DNA from: Leucobacter sp. CX169
Lineage (GTDB): Bacteria > Actinomycetota > Actinomycetes > Actinomycetales > Microbacteriaceae
Reading direction: 5' to 3'
NCBI RefSeq assembly: GCF_017161405.1
Contig: NZ_CP071051.1
Coordinates: forward strand, 2,294,001-2,358,000
Length of the DNA: 64,000 nt
Positions 16,976 to 26,584 of the stretch are shown here, piece by piece. Each line of letters starts with the position of its first letter. Within the stretch, counting starts at the first letter, position 1. The position numbers and the translations under genes were made by a program. The notes beneath the pieces are model-generated. The model searched no databases, was not told the DNA's origin, and saw only the letters and a list, made by a program, of their open reading frames with translations.

Positions 16976-18379
16976 ATGGTCTCAGCGTCGACACCTCCCT
17001 CCCCCGCCACCCCGCCTCGCACGACGGGCGGCCCCGCGCCGCTCGCGCGCGGAACGATCGCCCGCTACGCCGCGGGCTCGCTCGGCACGGGCGGCTTTGC
17101 GACGCTCCCCGGCCTCGTCCTCGTCTACTACTTGACCGACACGCTCGGGGTGACCGCGGCCCTCGCCGGCCTCATCGTGACGCTCGCCAAGGTGTGGGAC
17201 GTCCTCATCGACCCCGTCATCGGCGGCCTGAGCGACCGCGCCCTCGCGCGCACCGGTACCCGGCGCCGCTCCATGCTCATCGGGGCGGTGACCCTGCCCG
17301 TCGCGTTCGCGCTCACCTTCGCGGTCGTCCCCGGTTTGACCCCCGGGCTGTCGGCCCTCTGGGTGTTCGTCGCGTTCCTGGCCGCAGCGACCGCCTTCAG
17401 TCTGTTCCAGGTGCCCTACATCGCGCTCCCGGCTGAGATCGCCCACGGCTACGACGACCGCACCCGACTGCTGACCTGGCGCGTGGTCGTGCTCACGCTC
17501 GCGATCCTGCTCTTCGGCGCGGGCGGCCCCGAGCTGCGCGGGCTCTTCCCCGACAATCCGAACCTGGGCTACCTCGTCATGGCGGTGATCGCCGGGCTCG
17601 TGCTTGCCGTTGGCTTGCTCATCGGCAGCAGCACCGCACCGCGCGGACTGCACGCGGCGACGCTCCCCACACGCACCACGCTCGCCGCGTTCTACCGCGA
17701 CGGCGTCACCACGCTGCGTGCAAGCCAGCCCTTCCGTGCGCTGCTCTTGACCTTCATGCTGCAGGGTCTCGCCACCGGCATCATGTTGGCCGGCGCGCAG
17801 TACGTCGCCACCTGGGTGCTGCGCGACGAGGGAGGCGTCACGCCGCTGTTCCTCGCCTTGATCGCGCCGGCCCTGCTCGTCGCCCCGCTCTGGGCGAAGC
17901 TGTCGGGCGCGATCGGTAAGGAGCGCGCGTTCGTGATCGCCAGCGCAATGTTCGCCGTCGCGGCCCTCGCCCTGACGGCGATGCTGTGGCTGCCAGGCTG
18001 GTGGATCCTGGCCCCGGTCGCCCTTGCCGGCGCCGCGTACGCCGGCATGCAGTCGCTGCCGATGGCGATGCTGCCCGACGTGATTCGGCACGACGCGAGT
18101 CGACGCGGCGACGGTCGAGCTGGCGCGTTCGGCGGCGTGTGGACGGCGGGCGAGACTACCGGCATGGCGTTTGGTGCGACCGTACTCACCATCGTGCTCA
18201 CGCTGACGGGGTACCTCGAGAGCACCGCCGGCGTCTCGATCGAACAGCCCGCCTCGGCCGTCGCGGGCATCGGCATCGCGTTCAGCATCGTGCCCGCCAT
18301 TCTGATGGGCATCAGCATCCTCGTCTTCGGCCGTTACCGCTTGCGCAAGGCCGACCTTGAGCCGGAGGCGGCAGCATGA
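16976..18379 (+). CDS. MFS transporter, GPH-like (sugar:cation symporter) family
   Basis: A 467-residue carrier with about twelve hydrophobic helices. Features pointing to the glycoside-pentoside-hexuronide:cation group are VWDVLIDPVIGGLSDRALAR after helix 2, RRRSMLIGAV, FQVPYIALPAEI near residue 140 and MQSLPMAMLPDVIRHD near 360. The first 25 residues are a Pro/Thr-rich cytoplasmic tail. The stop overlaps the start of the PLP-dependent decarboxylase gene by 4 bases (ATGA), so the carrier and enzyme are made together. The cargo may therefore be an amine or phosphorylated compound linked to that enzyme rather than a sugar. Cargo not determined. Confidence 0.8.
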   Translation: MVSASTPPSPATPPRTTGGPAPLARGTIARYAAGSLGTGGFATLPGLVLVYYLTDTLGVTAALAGLIVTLAKVWDVLIDPVIGGLSDRALARTGTRRRSMLIGAVTLPVAFALTFAVVPGLTPGLSALWVFVAFLAAATAFSLFQVPYIALPAEIAHGYDDRTRLLTWRVVVLTLAILLFGAGGPELRGLFPDNPNLGYLVMAVIAGLVLAVGLLIGSSTAPRGLHAATLPTRTTLAAFYRDGVTTLRASQPFRALLLTFMLQGLATGIMLAGAQYVATWVLRDEGGVTPLFLALIAPALLVAPLWAKLSGAIGKERAFVIASAMFAVAALALTAMLWLPGWWILAPVALAGAAYAGMQSLPMAMLPDVIRHDASRRGDGRAGAFGGVWTAGETTGMAFGATVLTIVLTLTGYLESTAGVSIEQPASAVAGIGIAFSIVPAILMGISILVFGRYRLRKADLEPEAAA

Positions 18380-19890
18380 GTCACGATCACACCCCTCACG
18401 AAGCCCTCGGCAGCGGGCCAAGTGCCCCGGAGGTACTTCGGCGGCTCGCCAGGCTTCGCGAACACGATGCCCCGACGCACGGCGGCACCCTGCTCTCGTA
18501 TGTGTACGACTCCGGGCTCGCTGAGCTCGACGAGCTGGCGGGCGATGCTGCCGGCCTCGTCCGCACCGTCAACGGCCTCGACCCGACCGCGTTCCCGTCA
18601 GTGCCCGCGATGGAACGCGACCTCATCGCCTTCGCCAAGCGCATGCTGCACGGCGGCCGCGGGGTGGTCGGGTCCATCACCTCGGGCGGCACCGAGAGCT
18701 GCCTGCTCGCGGTGAAGACCGCGCGCGACCTGTGGCGGGCCGAGGACCCGGAGGCCCGCGCGAACCTGCGGCCTCGCCTCGTCGCCCCGCTCACCGCGCA
18801 CGCCGCGTTCCAGAAGGCCGCGCACTACTTCGAGCTCGACCTCGACCTGGTCCCGGTCGCGCGCGACGGGTCGGTGTCGGCCGCCGACATCATCCACCGG
18901 CTCGACGAGGACGTCGCGCTCGTCGTGGTCTCGGCGCCGTCCTACCCGACGGCGGCCCTCGACCCGATCGCGGAGGTCGCGCGCGAAGCCGGTGCGCGCG
19001 GCATCTCCTGCCACGTCGACGCCTGCATCGGGGGCTTCGCCCTGCCGTGGTGGCCGGGCCTCCCGAAGTGGGACCTCCGCAATCCCGGCGTCACGAGTAT
19101 CTCGGCCGACCTGCACAAGTTTGGCTACGCCCCCAAGGGCGCCTCCGTGCTGTTGCAGCGTGGCCGCGCCCGCCAGCGCAAGCAGTTCTTCGCGACCGCC
19201 CGCTGGCCCGGCTACCCGGTGGTCAACGCGACGATGCTCGGCTCGCGCTCGGCGACCGGCCTCGCCGCCGCCTGGGCGATCGTGACCCGGCTCGGCTCGA
19301 GCGGCTACGCCGAGCTCACCGGGCGCTGCGTGCGCGCGACGGCGGCGATCCGGCGCGAGGTCGACGCGATCCCGGGCCTCACCGTGCTGGGTGACCCGAC
19401 GGGGCCGCTGCTCGCGGTCGTGGCGGACGAGTCCGTGCCCGCAGCCCAGCAGGTCGATCCGCACCGCTTCGCCGACCGCATCAGCGCGCTCGGGTTTCGG
19501 GTGCAGCTGCAGCCCGGAATCGATCAGCCGAGCGGCACGCGCGTGCCGCACAGCACCCACCTGACCATTACGCCGGTGACCGAATCGGTGCTCCCTGCCT
19601 TCCTTCCAGCCATGCGGCAGGCAGCGGACGACGTGCGCGGGGTGCCGCGAGCCAACCCGCGCGTCGCGCTCGCGGGGCTTCGCGCCTTCGGACTCATGCG
19701 TGAGGGCGCACGGCTCTCGCCCGGCGCCGCCTGGGCGATGCTGCGCGTCGTCGGCGTCGGCGGGGGCGGCGACGCCCTTCCCCAAGAAATGTCGACGCTC
19801 ATGGCGCTCATCGAGGCGCTGCCAGCACCCGTGGCAGAGACGCTGTTGATCGAGGTGATCGCCCGGCTGTCCGAGCCAAGCAGCACCTAG
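18376..19890 (+). CDS. PLP-dependent decarboxylase/lyase, sphingosine-1-phosphate-lyase-like
   Basis: A 504-residue fold-type I PLP enzyme of the group II decarboxylase superfamily. The cofactor-binding region GSITSGGTESCLLAVKTARD (about residue 97), the Asp that holds the pyridine nitrogen in CHVDACIGGFALPW (about 215), and the Schiff-base Lys in SADLHKFGYAPKG (about 250) are all present. The order and the CHVDACIGG spacing are closer to sphingosine-1-phosphate lyase than to glutamate decarboxylase. It is translationally coupled to the MFS carrier upstream. The last 80 residues are extra and unassigned. Substrate unknown: either an amino acid or a phosphorylated long-chain base is possible. 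Confidence 0.8.
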   Translation: MSHDHTPHEALGSGPSAPEVLRRLARLREHDAPTHGGTLLSYVYDSGLAELDELAGDAAGLVRTVNGLDPTAFPSVPAMERDLIAFAKRMLHGGRGVVGSITSGGTESCLLAVKTARDLWRAEDPEARANLRPRLVAPLTAHAAFQKAAHYFELDLDLVPVARDGSVSAADIIHRLDEDVALVVVSAPSYPTAALDPIAEVAREAGARGISCHVDACIGGFALPWWPGLPKWDLRNPGVTSISADLHKFGYAPKGASVLLQRGRARQRKQFFATARWPGYPVVNATMLGSRSATGLAAAWAIVTRLGSSGYAELTGRCVRATAAIRREVDAIPGLTVLGDPTGPLLAVVADESVPAAQQVDPHRFADRISALGFRVQLQPGIDQPSGTRVPHSTHLTITPVTESVLPAFLPAMRQAADDVRGVPRANPRVALAGLRAFGLMREGARLSPGAAWAMLRVVGVGGGGDALPQEMSTLMALIEALPAPVAETLLIEVIARLSEPSST

Positions 19891-19947
19891 AAAGCTCTCT
19901 GCATTCGCCAGGGTATGCGCCGTACATTGGGGGGATTCACCGATTGG

Positions 19948-21084
19948 ATGAACTCCATGAGTCGACGCCGGGTCCCCCTCCTCGTGGCCACCGCGCTGGG
20001 CACGGGCATACTGCTCGCAGCCTGCACCCAGCCCGCCGAGGCGCCCGCCCCGACGGCGTCCGCCGAACCTGCGCCCGCCCCGGCACCCACAACCACGCCG
20101 CCAGCGGAAAGCACGGCGCCGGTCGCGCCGGTCGGAACCCCGCAGGCCGTCACCTCGGGCCTAGACGCGCCCTGGTCGGTGGTGTTCCTCAACGAGACCG
20201 CGCTCATCAGCGAGCGCGATAGCGGGCGCATCCTCGAGCTTTTGGCCGACGGCAGCGCCCGCGAACTTGGCATCGTGCCGGGCGTGCAGCACGGCGGGGA
20301 GGGCGGCCTGCTCGGCCTCGCGATCGACGAGCAGGGCCGCCTATATGTGTACTCGACCGGGGCCGACGGGAACCGCATTCAACGCTTCGCCGTCACCGGG
20401 GCACCCGGGGCGTACGCCCTCGGCGAGGCCACGACCCTCATCAGCCAGCTGCCCTCGGCGCGCACCCACAACGGCGGCCGCCTGGCCTTCGGACCGGACG
20501 GCATGCTCTACGCCACGGTCGGCGACGCGAGCCAGTCGAACCTCGCGCAGGACCTCGAGTCGCTCGCGGGCAAGATCCTGCGGATGACACCCGACGGCGC
20601 GGCGCCGGCAGACAACCCGTTCCCGGGCAGCCTCGTCTACAGCTTCGGGCACCGCAACCCGCAGGGCCTCGCCTGGACCGCCGACGGCACGATGTTCGCG
20701 ACCGAGTTTGGGCAGAACACGTGGGACGAGCTGAACGTCATCGCCCCGGGCAGCAACTATGGCTGGCCGACGGTCGAGGGCGCCGCTGGGCAGAGCGGCT
20801 TCACCGACCCCGTGCAGCAGTGGGCGCCGAGCGCGGCGAGCCCCAGCGGCATGACGCGCATCGGCGGAACGCTCTTCATCGCGAACCTCCGCGGCGCAGT
20901 GCTCCGCTCGGTTCCCGTCGCAGACCCCGGCACGTCGACCGACTATTACGCGGGCGAGTACGGCAGGATCCGGGCCGTGACCGAAGCGCCCGACGGAGCA
21001 CTCTGGTTCGTCACGAACAACACCGACGGGCAGCGCACTCCCGGCCCCGAGGACGACCTGATCATGAGCGTCGGGCTCGAATAG
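19948..21084 (+). CDS. PQQ-dependent sugar dehydrogenase-like lipoprotein (soluble aldose dehydrogenase family)
   Basis: A 378-residue extracytoplasmic lipoprotein. The signal peptide MNSMSRRRVPLLVATALG leads to the lipobox LLAAC (Cys about 26), followed by a Pro/Ala/Thr-rich spacer to about residue 70. The rest is a six-bladed beta-propeller of the glucose/sorbosone dehydrogenase family: GVQHGGEGGLLGLAID, RTHNGGRLAFGPDGMLYATVGD with the catalytic-type His, YSFGHRNPQGLAW, EFGQNTWDELNVI and GSNYGWP. The family oxidises aldoses using PQQ or related cofactors. I see no PQQ synthesis genes here. The ATG at 19948 gives a normal signal peptide; an in-frame ATG at 19915 would add an unlikely acidic lead. 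Confidence 0.85.
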   Translation: MNSMSRRRVPLLVATALGTGILLAACTQPAEAPAPTASAEPAPAPAPTTTPPAESTAPVAPVGTPQAVTSGLDAPWSVVFLNETALISERDSGRILELLADGSARELGIVPGVQHGGEGGLLGLAIDEQGRLYVYSTGADGNRIQRFAVTGAPGAYALGEATTLISQLPSARTHNGGRLAFGPDGMLYATVGDASQSNLAQDLESLAGKILRMTPDGAAPADNPFPGSLVYSFGHRNPQGLAWTADGTMFATEFGQNTWDELNVIAPGSNYGWPTVEGAAGQSGFTDPVQQWAPSAASPSGMTRIGGTLFIANLRGAVLRSVPVADPGTSTDYYAGEYGRIRAVTEAPDGALWFVTNNTDGQRTPGPEDDLIMSVGLE

Positions 21085-21086
21085 CT

Positions 21087-21108
21087 TGCCAGCAGGATCC
21101 TGCTGGCA
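21087..21108. repeat. Extended GCAGGATCCTGC palindrome, 22-bp perfect dyad
   Basis: The intact core at 21092-21103 is extended on both sides by matching TGCCA/TGGCA arms to a perfect 22-bp palindrome. It fills the 33-base gap between two converging genes, starting 3 bases after one stop codon. It could act as a terminator hairpin for both, although no T-run follows. Confidence 0.85.
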
Positions 21109-21117
21109 CACGAAACG

Positions 21118-22206
21118 CTAGCGGCGACGCCCGCCAAGCGCGCGCTCGTCGCGCACACCCTGGCTGTCCTGGCGCAGCTCCTTCGGCAGCGAGAACACGA
21201 GGTCCTCCTCCGCCGTGACGACGGCGCGCACCATGCCATAGCCGGCGTCGGCGAGGTCGTCGAGCAGATCCTGCACGAGCACCTCGGGCACCGAGGCGCC
21301 GCTCGAGACGCCGACGGTGCGAACGCCCGCGAGCCACTCCTGCTTGACCTCGTGCGCGTAGTCGACCAGGTGGGCGGCCTTCGCGCCGTACTCGAGCGCG
21401 ACCTCCGCGAGGCGCACCGAGTTGGACGAGTTCTGCGAGCCGACGACGAGCACGAGATCGGCCTGCGGGGCGATCTTCTTGATCGCGACCTGACGGTTCT
21501 GGGTGGCGTAGCAAATGTCGTCGCTGGGCGGATCCTGCAGCTTCGGGAACTTCTCGCGCAGACGGCGCACCGTCTCCATGGTTTCGTCGACGCTCAGGGT
21601 CGTCTGCGAGAGCCAGACCAGCTTCTCCGGGTCCTTGACCTCAAGGCCAGCGACATCGTCGGGCGAGTTCACGATCGTGATGTGGTCCGGGGCCTCGCCC
21701 GCGGTGCCCTCGACCTCTTCGTGGCCTGTGTGACCGATCAGCAAGATCTCCATGTCCTGCTTCGCGAAGCGCACGGCCTCGCGGTGCACCTTCGTGACGA
21801 GCGGGCAGGTCGCATCGATCGCCTGCAGGCCGCGATCCTCGGCCTCCTGCACGACTGCGGGCGACACTCCGTGGGCCGAGAACACGACGTGGGCGCCAGT
21901 GGGCACCTCGTCAACCTCTTCTACGAAAATCGCGCCCATCGTTTCGAGGGTGCGCACGACGTGCACGTTGTGCACAATCTGCTTGCGCACATACACCGGG
22001 GCGCCATAGCGCTCAAGCGCCTTCTCGACCGCGACGACGGCGCGGTCCACGCCAGCGCAATACCCGCGTGGAGCGGCGAGGAGCACGAGCTTTTCGCCCT
22101 CGACCGGTTCGTCGCGCAGCCGCCCGGCCTGACGGCGCATGCGGGGCATTGAGAGACTCACGACGGGGGCGCCAATCGTGCGCTGATCCACAGAAGAATT
22201 GGCCAT
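21118..22206 (-). CDS. ispH: 4-hydroxy-3-methylbut-2-enyl diphosphate reductase (LytB)
   Basis: A 362-residue IspH, the last enzyme of the MEP isoprenoid pathway, reducing HMBPP to IPP and DMAPP. The three cluster-binding cysteines are in [12 protein letters not shown] (about residue 50), [13 protein letters not shown] (about 132) and [11 protein letters not shown] (about 231). The conserved HAHG-type motif appears as [11 protein letters not shown]. The first 38 residues and a charged tail are extra. The start at 22206 follows TAGACT by exactly 6 bases on the minus strand, so it is probably leaderless. A half palindrome at 21530 is read as LQDPP. Confidence 0.96.
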   Translation of the reverse strand: MANSSVDQRTIGAPVVSLSMPRMRRQAGRLRDEPVEGEKLVLLAAPRGYCAGVDRAVVAVEKALERYGAPVYVRKQIVHNVHVVRTLETMGAIFVEEVDEVPTGAHVVFSAHGVSPAVVQEAEDRGLQAIDATCPLVTKVHREAVRFAKQDMEILLIGHTGHEEVEGTAGEAPDHITIVNSPDDVAGLEVKDPEKLVWLSQTTLSVDETMETVRRLREKFPKLQDPPSDDICYATQNRQVAIKKIAPQADLVLVVGSQNSSNSVRLAEVALEYGAKAAHLVDYAHEVKQEWLAGVRTVGVSSGASVPEVLVQDLLDDLADAGYGMVRAVVTAEEDLVFSLPKELRQDSQGVRDERALGGRRR

Positions 22207-22212
22207 GCGCCC

Positions 22213-22218
22213 AGTCTA
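22213..22218 (-). promoter_or_regulatory. -10 element TAGACT of ispH (leaderless)
   Basis: On the minus strand TAGACT is followed by 6 bases and the ATG at 22206. Confidence 0.5.
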
Positions 22219-22248
22219 CGGGCCACTCCTGACTGTCCCCTGGCTCGA

Positions 22249-22254
22249 TAGGAT
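22249..22254 (+). promoter_or_regulatory. -10 element TAGGAT of xseA (leaderless)
   Basis: TAGGAT, 6 bases, then the ATG at 22261, with no ribosome site. It is paired back-to-back with the ispH promoter in a 54-base gap. Confidence 0.5.
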
Positions 22255-22260
22255 CGCTGC

Positions 22261-23508
22261 ATGAGTCCCGTCTCCGTCACCGCACCCTCCACCCGCGAGG
22301 AGCCGTGGCCGGTCGCGCTCATGAGCCAGAAGCTGCGCGACTGGATCGACCGGCTCGGCATGGTCTGGATCGAGGGCGAACTCACCCAGTGGCAGGTCCG
22401 CGGCGGCAACGTCTACGGCAAGCTCAAAGACCTGAACGAGGACGCGACGGTCAGCCTCTCGGTCTGGAACTCCGTGCTGTCGAAGCTCTCGGGCGACTTC
22501 GCACAGGGCGACCGCGTCGTCGCGCTCGTGAAGGCGAACTTTTGGGTGAAGGGCGGCAGCCTCACAGTGCAAGTGCACGACCTGCGCCACGTCGGCGTGG
22601 GTGACCTGCTTGAGCGGCTCGAGCGGCTGCGCCAGCAACTGCGCAGTGAGGGCTTGTTCGACGCCGCCCGCAAGCGCCCCCTCCCCTTCCTGCCGCACCG
22701 GATCGGCCTGATAACCGGCAAGAACTCGGATGCCGAACAGGACGTGCTGCGCAACGCGAAGCTCCGCTGGCCGGGCGTGGAATTCCGGCTGCACTACGCC
22801 GCGGTGCAGGGCGACAAGGCGCCCGCCGAGGTCGTCGCCGGCATCGAGGCGCTTGACCGGGACCCCGAGGTCGACGTCATCATCATCGCCCGCGGAGGCG
22901 GCGACTTCCAGCACCTCCTGGCCTTCAGCGACGAACGCGTCGTGCGCGCCGCCGCCGCCGCGCAGACCCCCATCATCAGCGCGATCGGGCACGAAGCCGA
23001 TCGGCCGCTCCTCGACGAGGTCGCCGACCTGCGCGCCTCGACCCCGACGGACGCCGCGAAGCGCGTGGTACCCGATGTCGGCGAGGAACTTGCCCGCATC
23101 GATCAGGCGCGCAGCCGCATGAGCACGCGGCTCGGCCAGCTCGTCTCGCACGAGATCGACCGGATCTCGCAGCTGCGCGGGCGCCCGGTGCTCGCGCGGC
23201 CCGAGCGGTTCATCGACGAGCGTGCCGAGGAACTGACGCGCTGGATCGCTCGCGGCACCGAGCTCGCGGAGCGCACGGTCCGCGACTCAGGCACCGTCCT
23301 CGCCGAGCTGCGCGCCCGGCTGGGCGCGCTGTCGCCGCAGGCGACGCTGGAGCGCGGATACTCGATCGCCCAGCTGCCGAGCGGCGCCGTGCTGCGGGAT
23401 CCTGCCGATGCACCGGCCGGGACCGAGCTGCGCCTCGCTGTGGCGGGCGGGCGCCTGGGTGCGACGTCCGACGGACGCATAGATCTCCCTGTCGGGACCG
23501 ACGGCTAG
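22261..23508 (+). CDS. xseA: Exodeoxyribonuclease VII large subunit
   Basis: A 415-residue XseA. The N-terminal OB fold (about residues 22-115: MVWIEGELTQWQVRGGNVYGKL) binds single-stranded DNA. The catalytic domain shows PHRIGLITGKNSDAEQDVL (about 142), ARGGGDFQHLLAFSDERV (about 208) and the conserved SAIGHEADRPLLDEVADLRASTP region (about 240). Exo VII degrades single-stranded DNA from both ends. The small subunit follows 9 bases downstream. A half palindrome at 23397 is read as RDPADAP in the C-terminal part. Confidence 0.96.
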   Translation: MSPVSVTAPSTREEPWPVALMSQKLRDWIDRLGMVWIEGELTQWQVRGGNVYGKLKDLNEDATVSLSVWNSVLSKLSGDFAQGDRVVALVKANFWVKGGSLTVQVHDLRHVGVGDLLERLERLRQQLRSEGLFDAARKRPLPFLPHRIGLITGKNSDAEQDVLRNAKLRWPGVEFRLHYAAVQGDKAPAEVVAGIEALDRDPEVDVIIIARGGGDFQHLLAFSDERVVRAAAAAQTPIISAIGHEADRPLLDEVADLRASTPTDAAKRVVPDVGEELARIDQARSRMSTRLGQLVSHEIDRISQLRGRPVLARPERFIDERAEELTRWIARGTELAERTVRDSGTVLAELRARLGALSPQATLERGYSIAQLPSGAVLRDPADAPAGTELRLAVAGGRLGATSDGRIDLPVGTDG

Positions 23509-23517
23509 ACTTGCCCT

Positions 23518-23751
23518 ATGGCCTCCCCCGCAGATCCCGTGACGCTGAGTTATGAAGACGCGCGCGACGAACTCGTGCAGGTCGTCGCCCGCCTCGAGCA
23601 GGGCGGCGCGACCCTCGAAGAGTCGCTCGCGCTCTGGGAACGCGGCGAGGTGCTGGCCGCGCGCTGCGAAGAGTGGCTGCTCGGCGCACGCCGCCGCCTC
23701 GAAGAGGCCCGCAAGAGCGTGGCCAACACCCCGGAGAGGGACGCAGAGTAG
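23518..23751 (+). CDS. xseB: Exodeoxyribonuclease VII small subunit
   Basis: A 77-residue XseB, which binds the large subunit as a helical hairpin. Signature: [19 protein letters not shown] followed by [22 protein letters not shown]. It is directly downstream of xseA. Interestingly, TAGACT (23506-23511), which includes the xseA stop codon, lies exactly 6 bases before this ATG, so xseB may also have its own leaderless promoter. Confidence 0.95.
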   Translation: MASPADPVTLSYEDARDELVQVVARLEQGGATLEESLALWERGEVLAARCEEWLLGARRRLEEARKSVANTPERDAE

Positions 23752-23753
23752 GC

Positions 23754-24404
23754 ATGAGCCGCAAGACGAAGGCCGTTGTTGCCGAGCTTGGACGCCCCGA
23801 AACCGCAGCCGAGACGCACGCACGCAAGACGCGCGATAGCCGCTTGTACCGTGAGCGAAAGACGGTCAACAACCTCGTCCTTTCCCTTCTCGTCTCCCTC
23901 GGCCTCGTCGCCGTGATCTTCCTCGCGGTCCCCCGCGGTGTCGGGAACACCGAGCACCGTGACATCGACGTGGCGTCCCTCGCAGCCGCGGCCTCGGCAA
24001 GCGCCGGGCACGAGCTCATTGCCCCGAAGGTGCCGGACGGCTGGCGCGCGAAGCAGGCCGAGCTGCGCTACTCCGAAACCGACAAGATCACCTACTGGTA
24101 CCTGAGCTACACGACCGATAACGAGCAGTTCGCGGCGGTCACGCAGGCGTTCGGGGCGAACGACACCTGGATCGCCGAACAGCTTGAGAAGCAGACGGCC
24201 ACGGGCGCTGCAACGATTGGCGGTTTCAACTGGACGGTCTATGACCACCACGAGGGCGCCACCGAGCTCGACAAGACGAACGCGAGCTTTGCCCTGCAGA
24301 CCGAGGCGGGCGACGCTACGATCCTGGTCTACGGAACCGACACCCCCGACGCGATCAGCCTCCTCGCGGAGCGCGCCGTGGCGGGCCTCACCCCCAGCAA
24401 ATAG
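23754..24404 (+). CDS. DUF4245 family membrane-anchored protein
   Basis: A 216-residue protein with one transmembrane helix (about residues 40-62, NNLVLSLLVSLGLVAVIFL) and an extracytoplasmic beta-rich domain (WRAKQAELRYSETDKITYWY and following). It is the DUF4245 family, which is regularly found next to xseAB in actinobacteria (established context). The ATG lies 2 bases after the xseB stop, so it is in the same operon. Function unknown. Confidence 0.85.
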   Translation: MSRKTKAVVAELGRPETAAETHARKTRDSRLYRERKTVNNLVLSLLVSLGLVAVIFLAVPRGVGNTEHRDIDVASLAAAASASAGHELIAPKVPDGWRAKQAELRYSETDKITYWYLSYTTDNEQFAAVTQAFGANDTWIAEQLEKQTATGAATIGGFNWTVYDHHEGATELDKTNASFALQTEAGDATILVYGTDTPDAISLLAERAVAGLTPSK

Positions 24405-24414
24405 AGGAGCACGT

Positions 24415-25089
24415 ATGTCGAAGCAGCGCGTCACGCCACAGGTCGCTTGGGACACGCTTCGTGCCGGGAACGACCGGTTCATCGCCGGCACCTCGAACCA
24501 CCCGAACCAGGACGTTGATCGTCGCTCCGAGCTCGTCAACGTGCAGACGCCCGACATCGCCCTCTTCGGCTGCTCAGATTCGCGCCTCGCGGCCGAGATC
24601 ATCTTCGACTGTGGCCTGGGCGACCTCTTCATCGCGCGCAACATGGGGCACGTGGTGGCCGAGTCCATCACTGCATCGATGGAGTACGCGGTGACTGAGC
24701 TGGGCTCGTCACTCATCGTCGTCCTTGCGCACGACTCATGCGGCGCGGTGGCCGCGGCGATCGACCAGTCAAGCCGCACGCCGGGCACGGTCACCGATTC
24801 GGTGCGCAACACCCTGGCGCCCATCCAGCCGGCCGTGCAGCAGTACTGGCACCGCGATCACCACGAGAGCCCCTACGCCGAGGCCTCCCAGATCGACGCG
24901 AACGCGGTGGGGCGCATGCACCTTGCTGCCACGGTGAACGAGTTGCTGCGAAACTCCCGGGTCATTAGCGACGCTGTGGACCGCGGCGAGCTCGCGATCG
25001 TCGGCTGCCAGTATCGCCTCGTTGAGGGCCGCGCGGTGCCGTACACCGCCGTCGGCACGCTCGATATCGACATCCACGACGCGGCCTAG
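24415..25089 (+). CDS. Beta-class carbonic anhydrase
   Basis: A 224-residue beta-carbonic anhydrase, which interconverts CO2 and bicarbonate. The zinc ligands are the Cys of FGCSDSR (about residue 53) and the His/Cys pair of VLAHDSCGAV (about 106-109). The Asp-Arg dyad of CSDSR is intact. FIARNMGHV and GCQYRLVEGR are typical. The start ATG at 24415 has GAGGAG upstream, and it sits 10 bases after the DUF4245 gene, so it belongs to the same transcription unit. Confidence 0.95.
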   Translation: MSKQRVTPQVAWDTLRAGNDRFIAGTSNHPNQDVDRRSELVNVQTPDIALFGCSDSRLAAEIIFDCGLGDLFIARNMGHVVAESITASMEYAVTELGSSLIVVLAHDSCGAVAAAIDQSSRTPGTVTDSVRNTLAPIQPAVQQYWHRDHHESPYAEASQIDANAVGRMHLAATVNELLRNSRVISDAVDRGELAIVGCQYRLVEGRAVPYTAVGTLDIDIHDAA

Positions 25090-25146
25090 GCAGCTCGTCC
25101 CCCAAATTTTTCCTCCCCCGACACTCCGCCGAAACTAAGGATCAAC

Positions 25147-26553
25147 GTGACTGAAGAGATCGAGTACCGCATCGAGCACGACACCATGGGTGAAGTTCGT
25201 GTGCCCAAGAACGCACTCTATGCCGCACAGACGCAGCGCGCAGTCGAGAACTTCCCGATCTCGGGCAGCGGCCTCGAGCCGGCTCAGATCGTCGCGCTCG
25301 CGCGCATCAAGCGCGCCGCCGCCATCGCGAACAGCGAGCTCGGCGTGCTCGACGCAGACATCGCGAAGGCCATTGTGGCCGCCGCCGACGAGATCATCGG
25401 CGGCGCACACCACGGCGAGTTCCCGGTCGACACCTACCAGACCGGTTCGGGCACCTCGTCGAACATGAACATGAACGAGGTCCTCGCGACCCTCGCGACG
25501 AAGCACCTCGGCGCCCCCGTGCACCCGAACGACCACGTCAACGCTTCGCAGTCGTCGAACGACGTCTTCCCGACCTCGGTGCACATCGCCGTCACGGGCG
25601 CGCTCATCGAGCAGCTGAAGCCCGCGCTCGCGCACCTCGCCGAGGCGTTCGAGGAGAAGGCCGAGCTGTGGGCGACCGCGGTGAAGCCGGGCCGCACGCA
25701 CCTCATGGACGCGACCCCCGTCACCTTCGGCCAGGTCTTTGGCGGCTATGCCGCGCAGATCCGCTACGGCATCGAGCGCGTCGAGGCGGCTGTCCCCCGC
25801 GTCGCCGAGGTGCCCCAGGGCGGCACCGCCGTCGGCACCGGCATCAACACCCCCCTCGGCTTCCCCGAGAAGGTCATCGCCGAGATCGCCGCGTCGAGCG
25901 GCCTGCCCATCACCGAGGCGCGCAACCACTTCGAGGCGCAGGCGAACCGCGACGGACTTGTTGAAGCGTCGGGTGCGCTGCGCACGATCGCGGTCTCGCT
26001 GACCAAGATCAACAACGACCTCCGCTGGATGAGCTCGGGCCCGAACACCGGCCTGGGCGAGCTGCACATCCCCGATCTGCAGCCCGGCTCGTCGATCATG
26101 CCCGGCAAGGTCAACCCCGTCGTCCCCGAGGCCGTCCTCATGGTCTGCGCGCGGGTCATCGGCAACGACGCGACCATCGCATGGTCCGGCGCATCGGGAG
26201 CCTTCGAGCTCAACGTGCAGATCCCCGTCATGGGCACGGCGCTGCTCGAGTCGATCCGCCTGCTTTCGAACGCGTCGATCGTGCTCGCCGACAAGACTGT
26301 CAAGGGCCTGGTCGCGAACCTCGAGCGCGCCGAGGCACTGGCCGGCATGAGCCCGTCGACCGTCACCCCGCTGAACCGCCTCATCGGCTACGAGGCGGCC
26401 GCGAAGATCGCGAAGCACTCGGTCGCCAAGGGCATCACGGTGCGCGACGCAGTAGTCGACCTCGGCTACGTCGAGCGCGGCGAGGTCACCGAGGCCGACC
26501 TCGACAAGGCGCTCGACCTGCTCTCGATGACCCACCCGGGCGTCGCAAAGTAG
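25147..26553 (+). CDS. fumC: Class II fumarate hydratase
   Basis: A 468-residue fumarase C of the TCA cycle, converting fumarate to L-malate. Motifs: [18 protein letters not shown] (about 97), [17 protein letters not shown] (about 128), [15 protein letters not shown] (about 180) and the superfamily signature [15 protein letters not shown] (about 316). The GTG at 25147 is the natural start; no strong ribosome site precedes it, though AAGGATCAAC is close. It probably shares transcription with the carbonic anhydrase 57 bases upstream. Confidence 0.97.
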   Translation: MTEEIEYRIEHDTMGEVRVPKNALYAAQTQRAVENFPISGSGLEPAQIVALARIKRAAAIANSELGVLDADIAKAIVAAADEIIGGAHHGEFPVDTYQTGSGTSSNMNMNEVLATLATKHLGAPVHPNDHVNASQSSNDVFPTSVHIAVTGALIEQLKPALAHLAEAFEEKAELWATAVKPGRTHLMDATPVTFGQVFGGYAAQIRYGIERVEAAVPRVAEVPQGGTAVGTGINTPLGFPEKVIAEIAASSGLPITEARNHFEAQANRDGLVEASGALRTIAVSLTKINNDLRWMSSGPNTGLGELHIPDLQPGSSIMPGKVNPVVPEAVLMVCARVIGNDATIAWSGASGAFELNVQIPVMGTALLESIRLLSNASIVLADKTVKGLVANLERAEALAGMSPSTVTPLNRLIGYEAAAKIAKHSVAKGITVRDAVVDLGYVERGEVTEADLDKALDLLSMTHPGVAK

Positions 26554-26584
26554 TTCTGCACGGCGACGGAGAACCGTCGCGGCT

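Noticed and set aside
21966-21980. TTGTGCACAA-type dyad inside ispH as a third GntR site
   Set aside because: Spacing and centre differ from GTTGT-N3-ACAAC and it is within a coding region far from the regulon.
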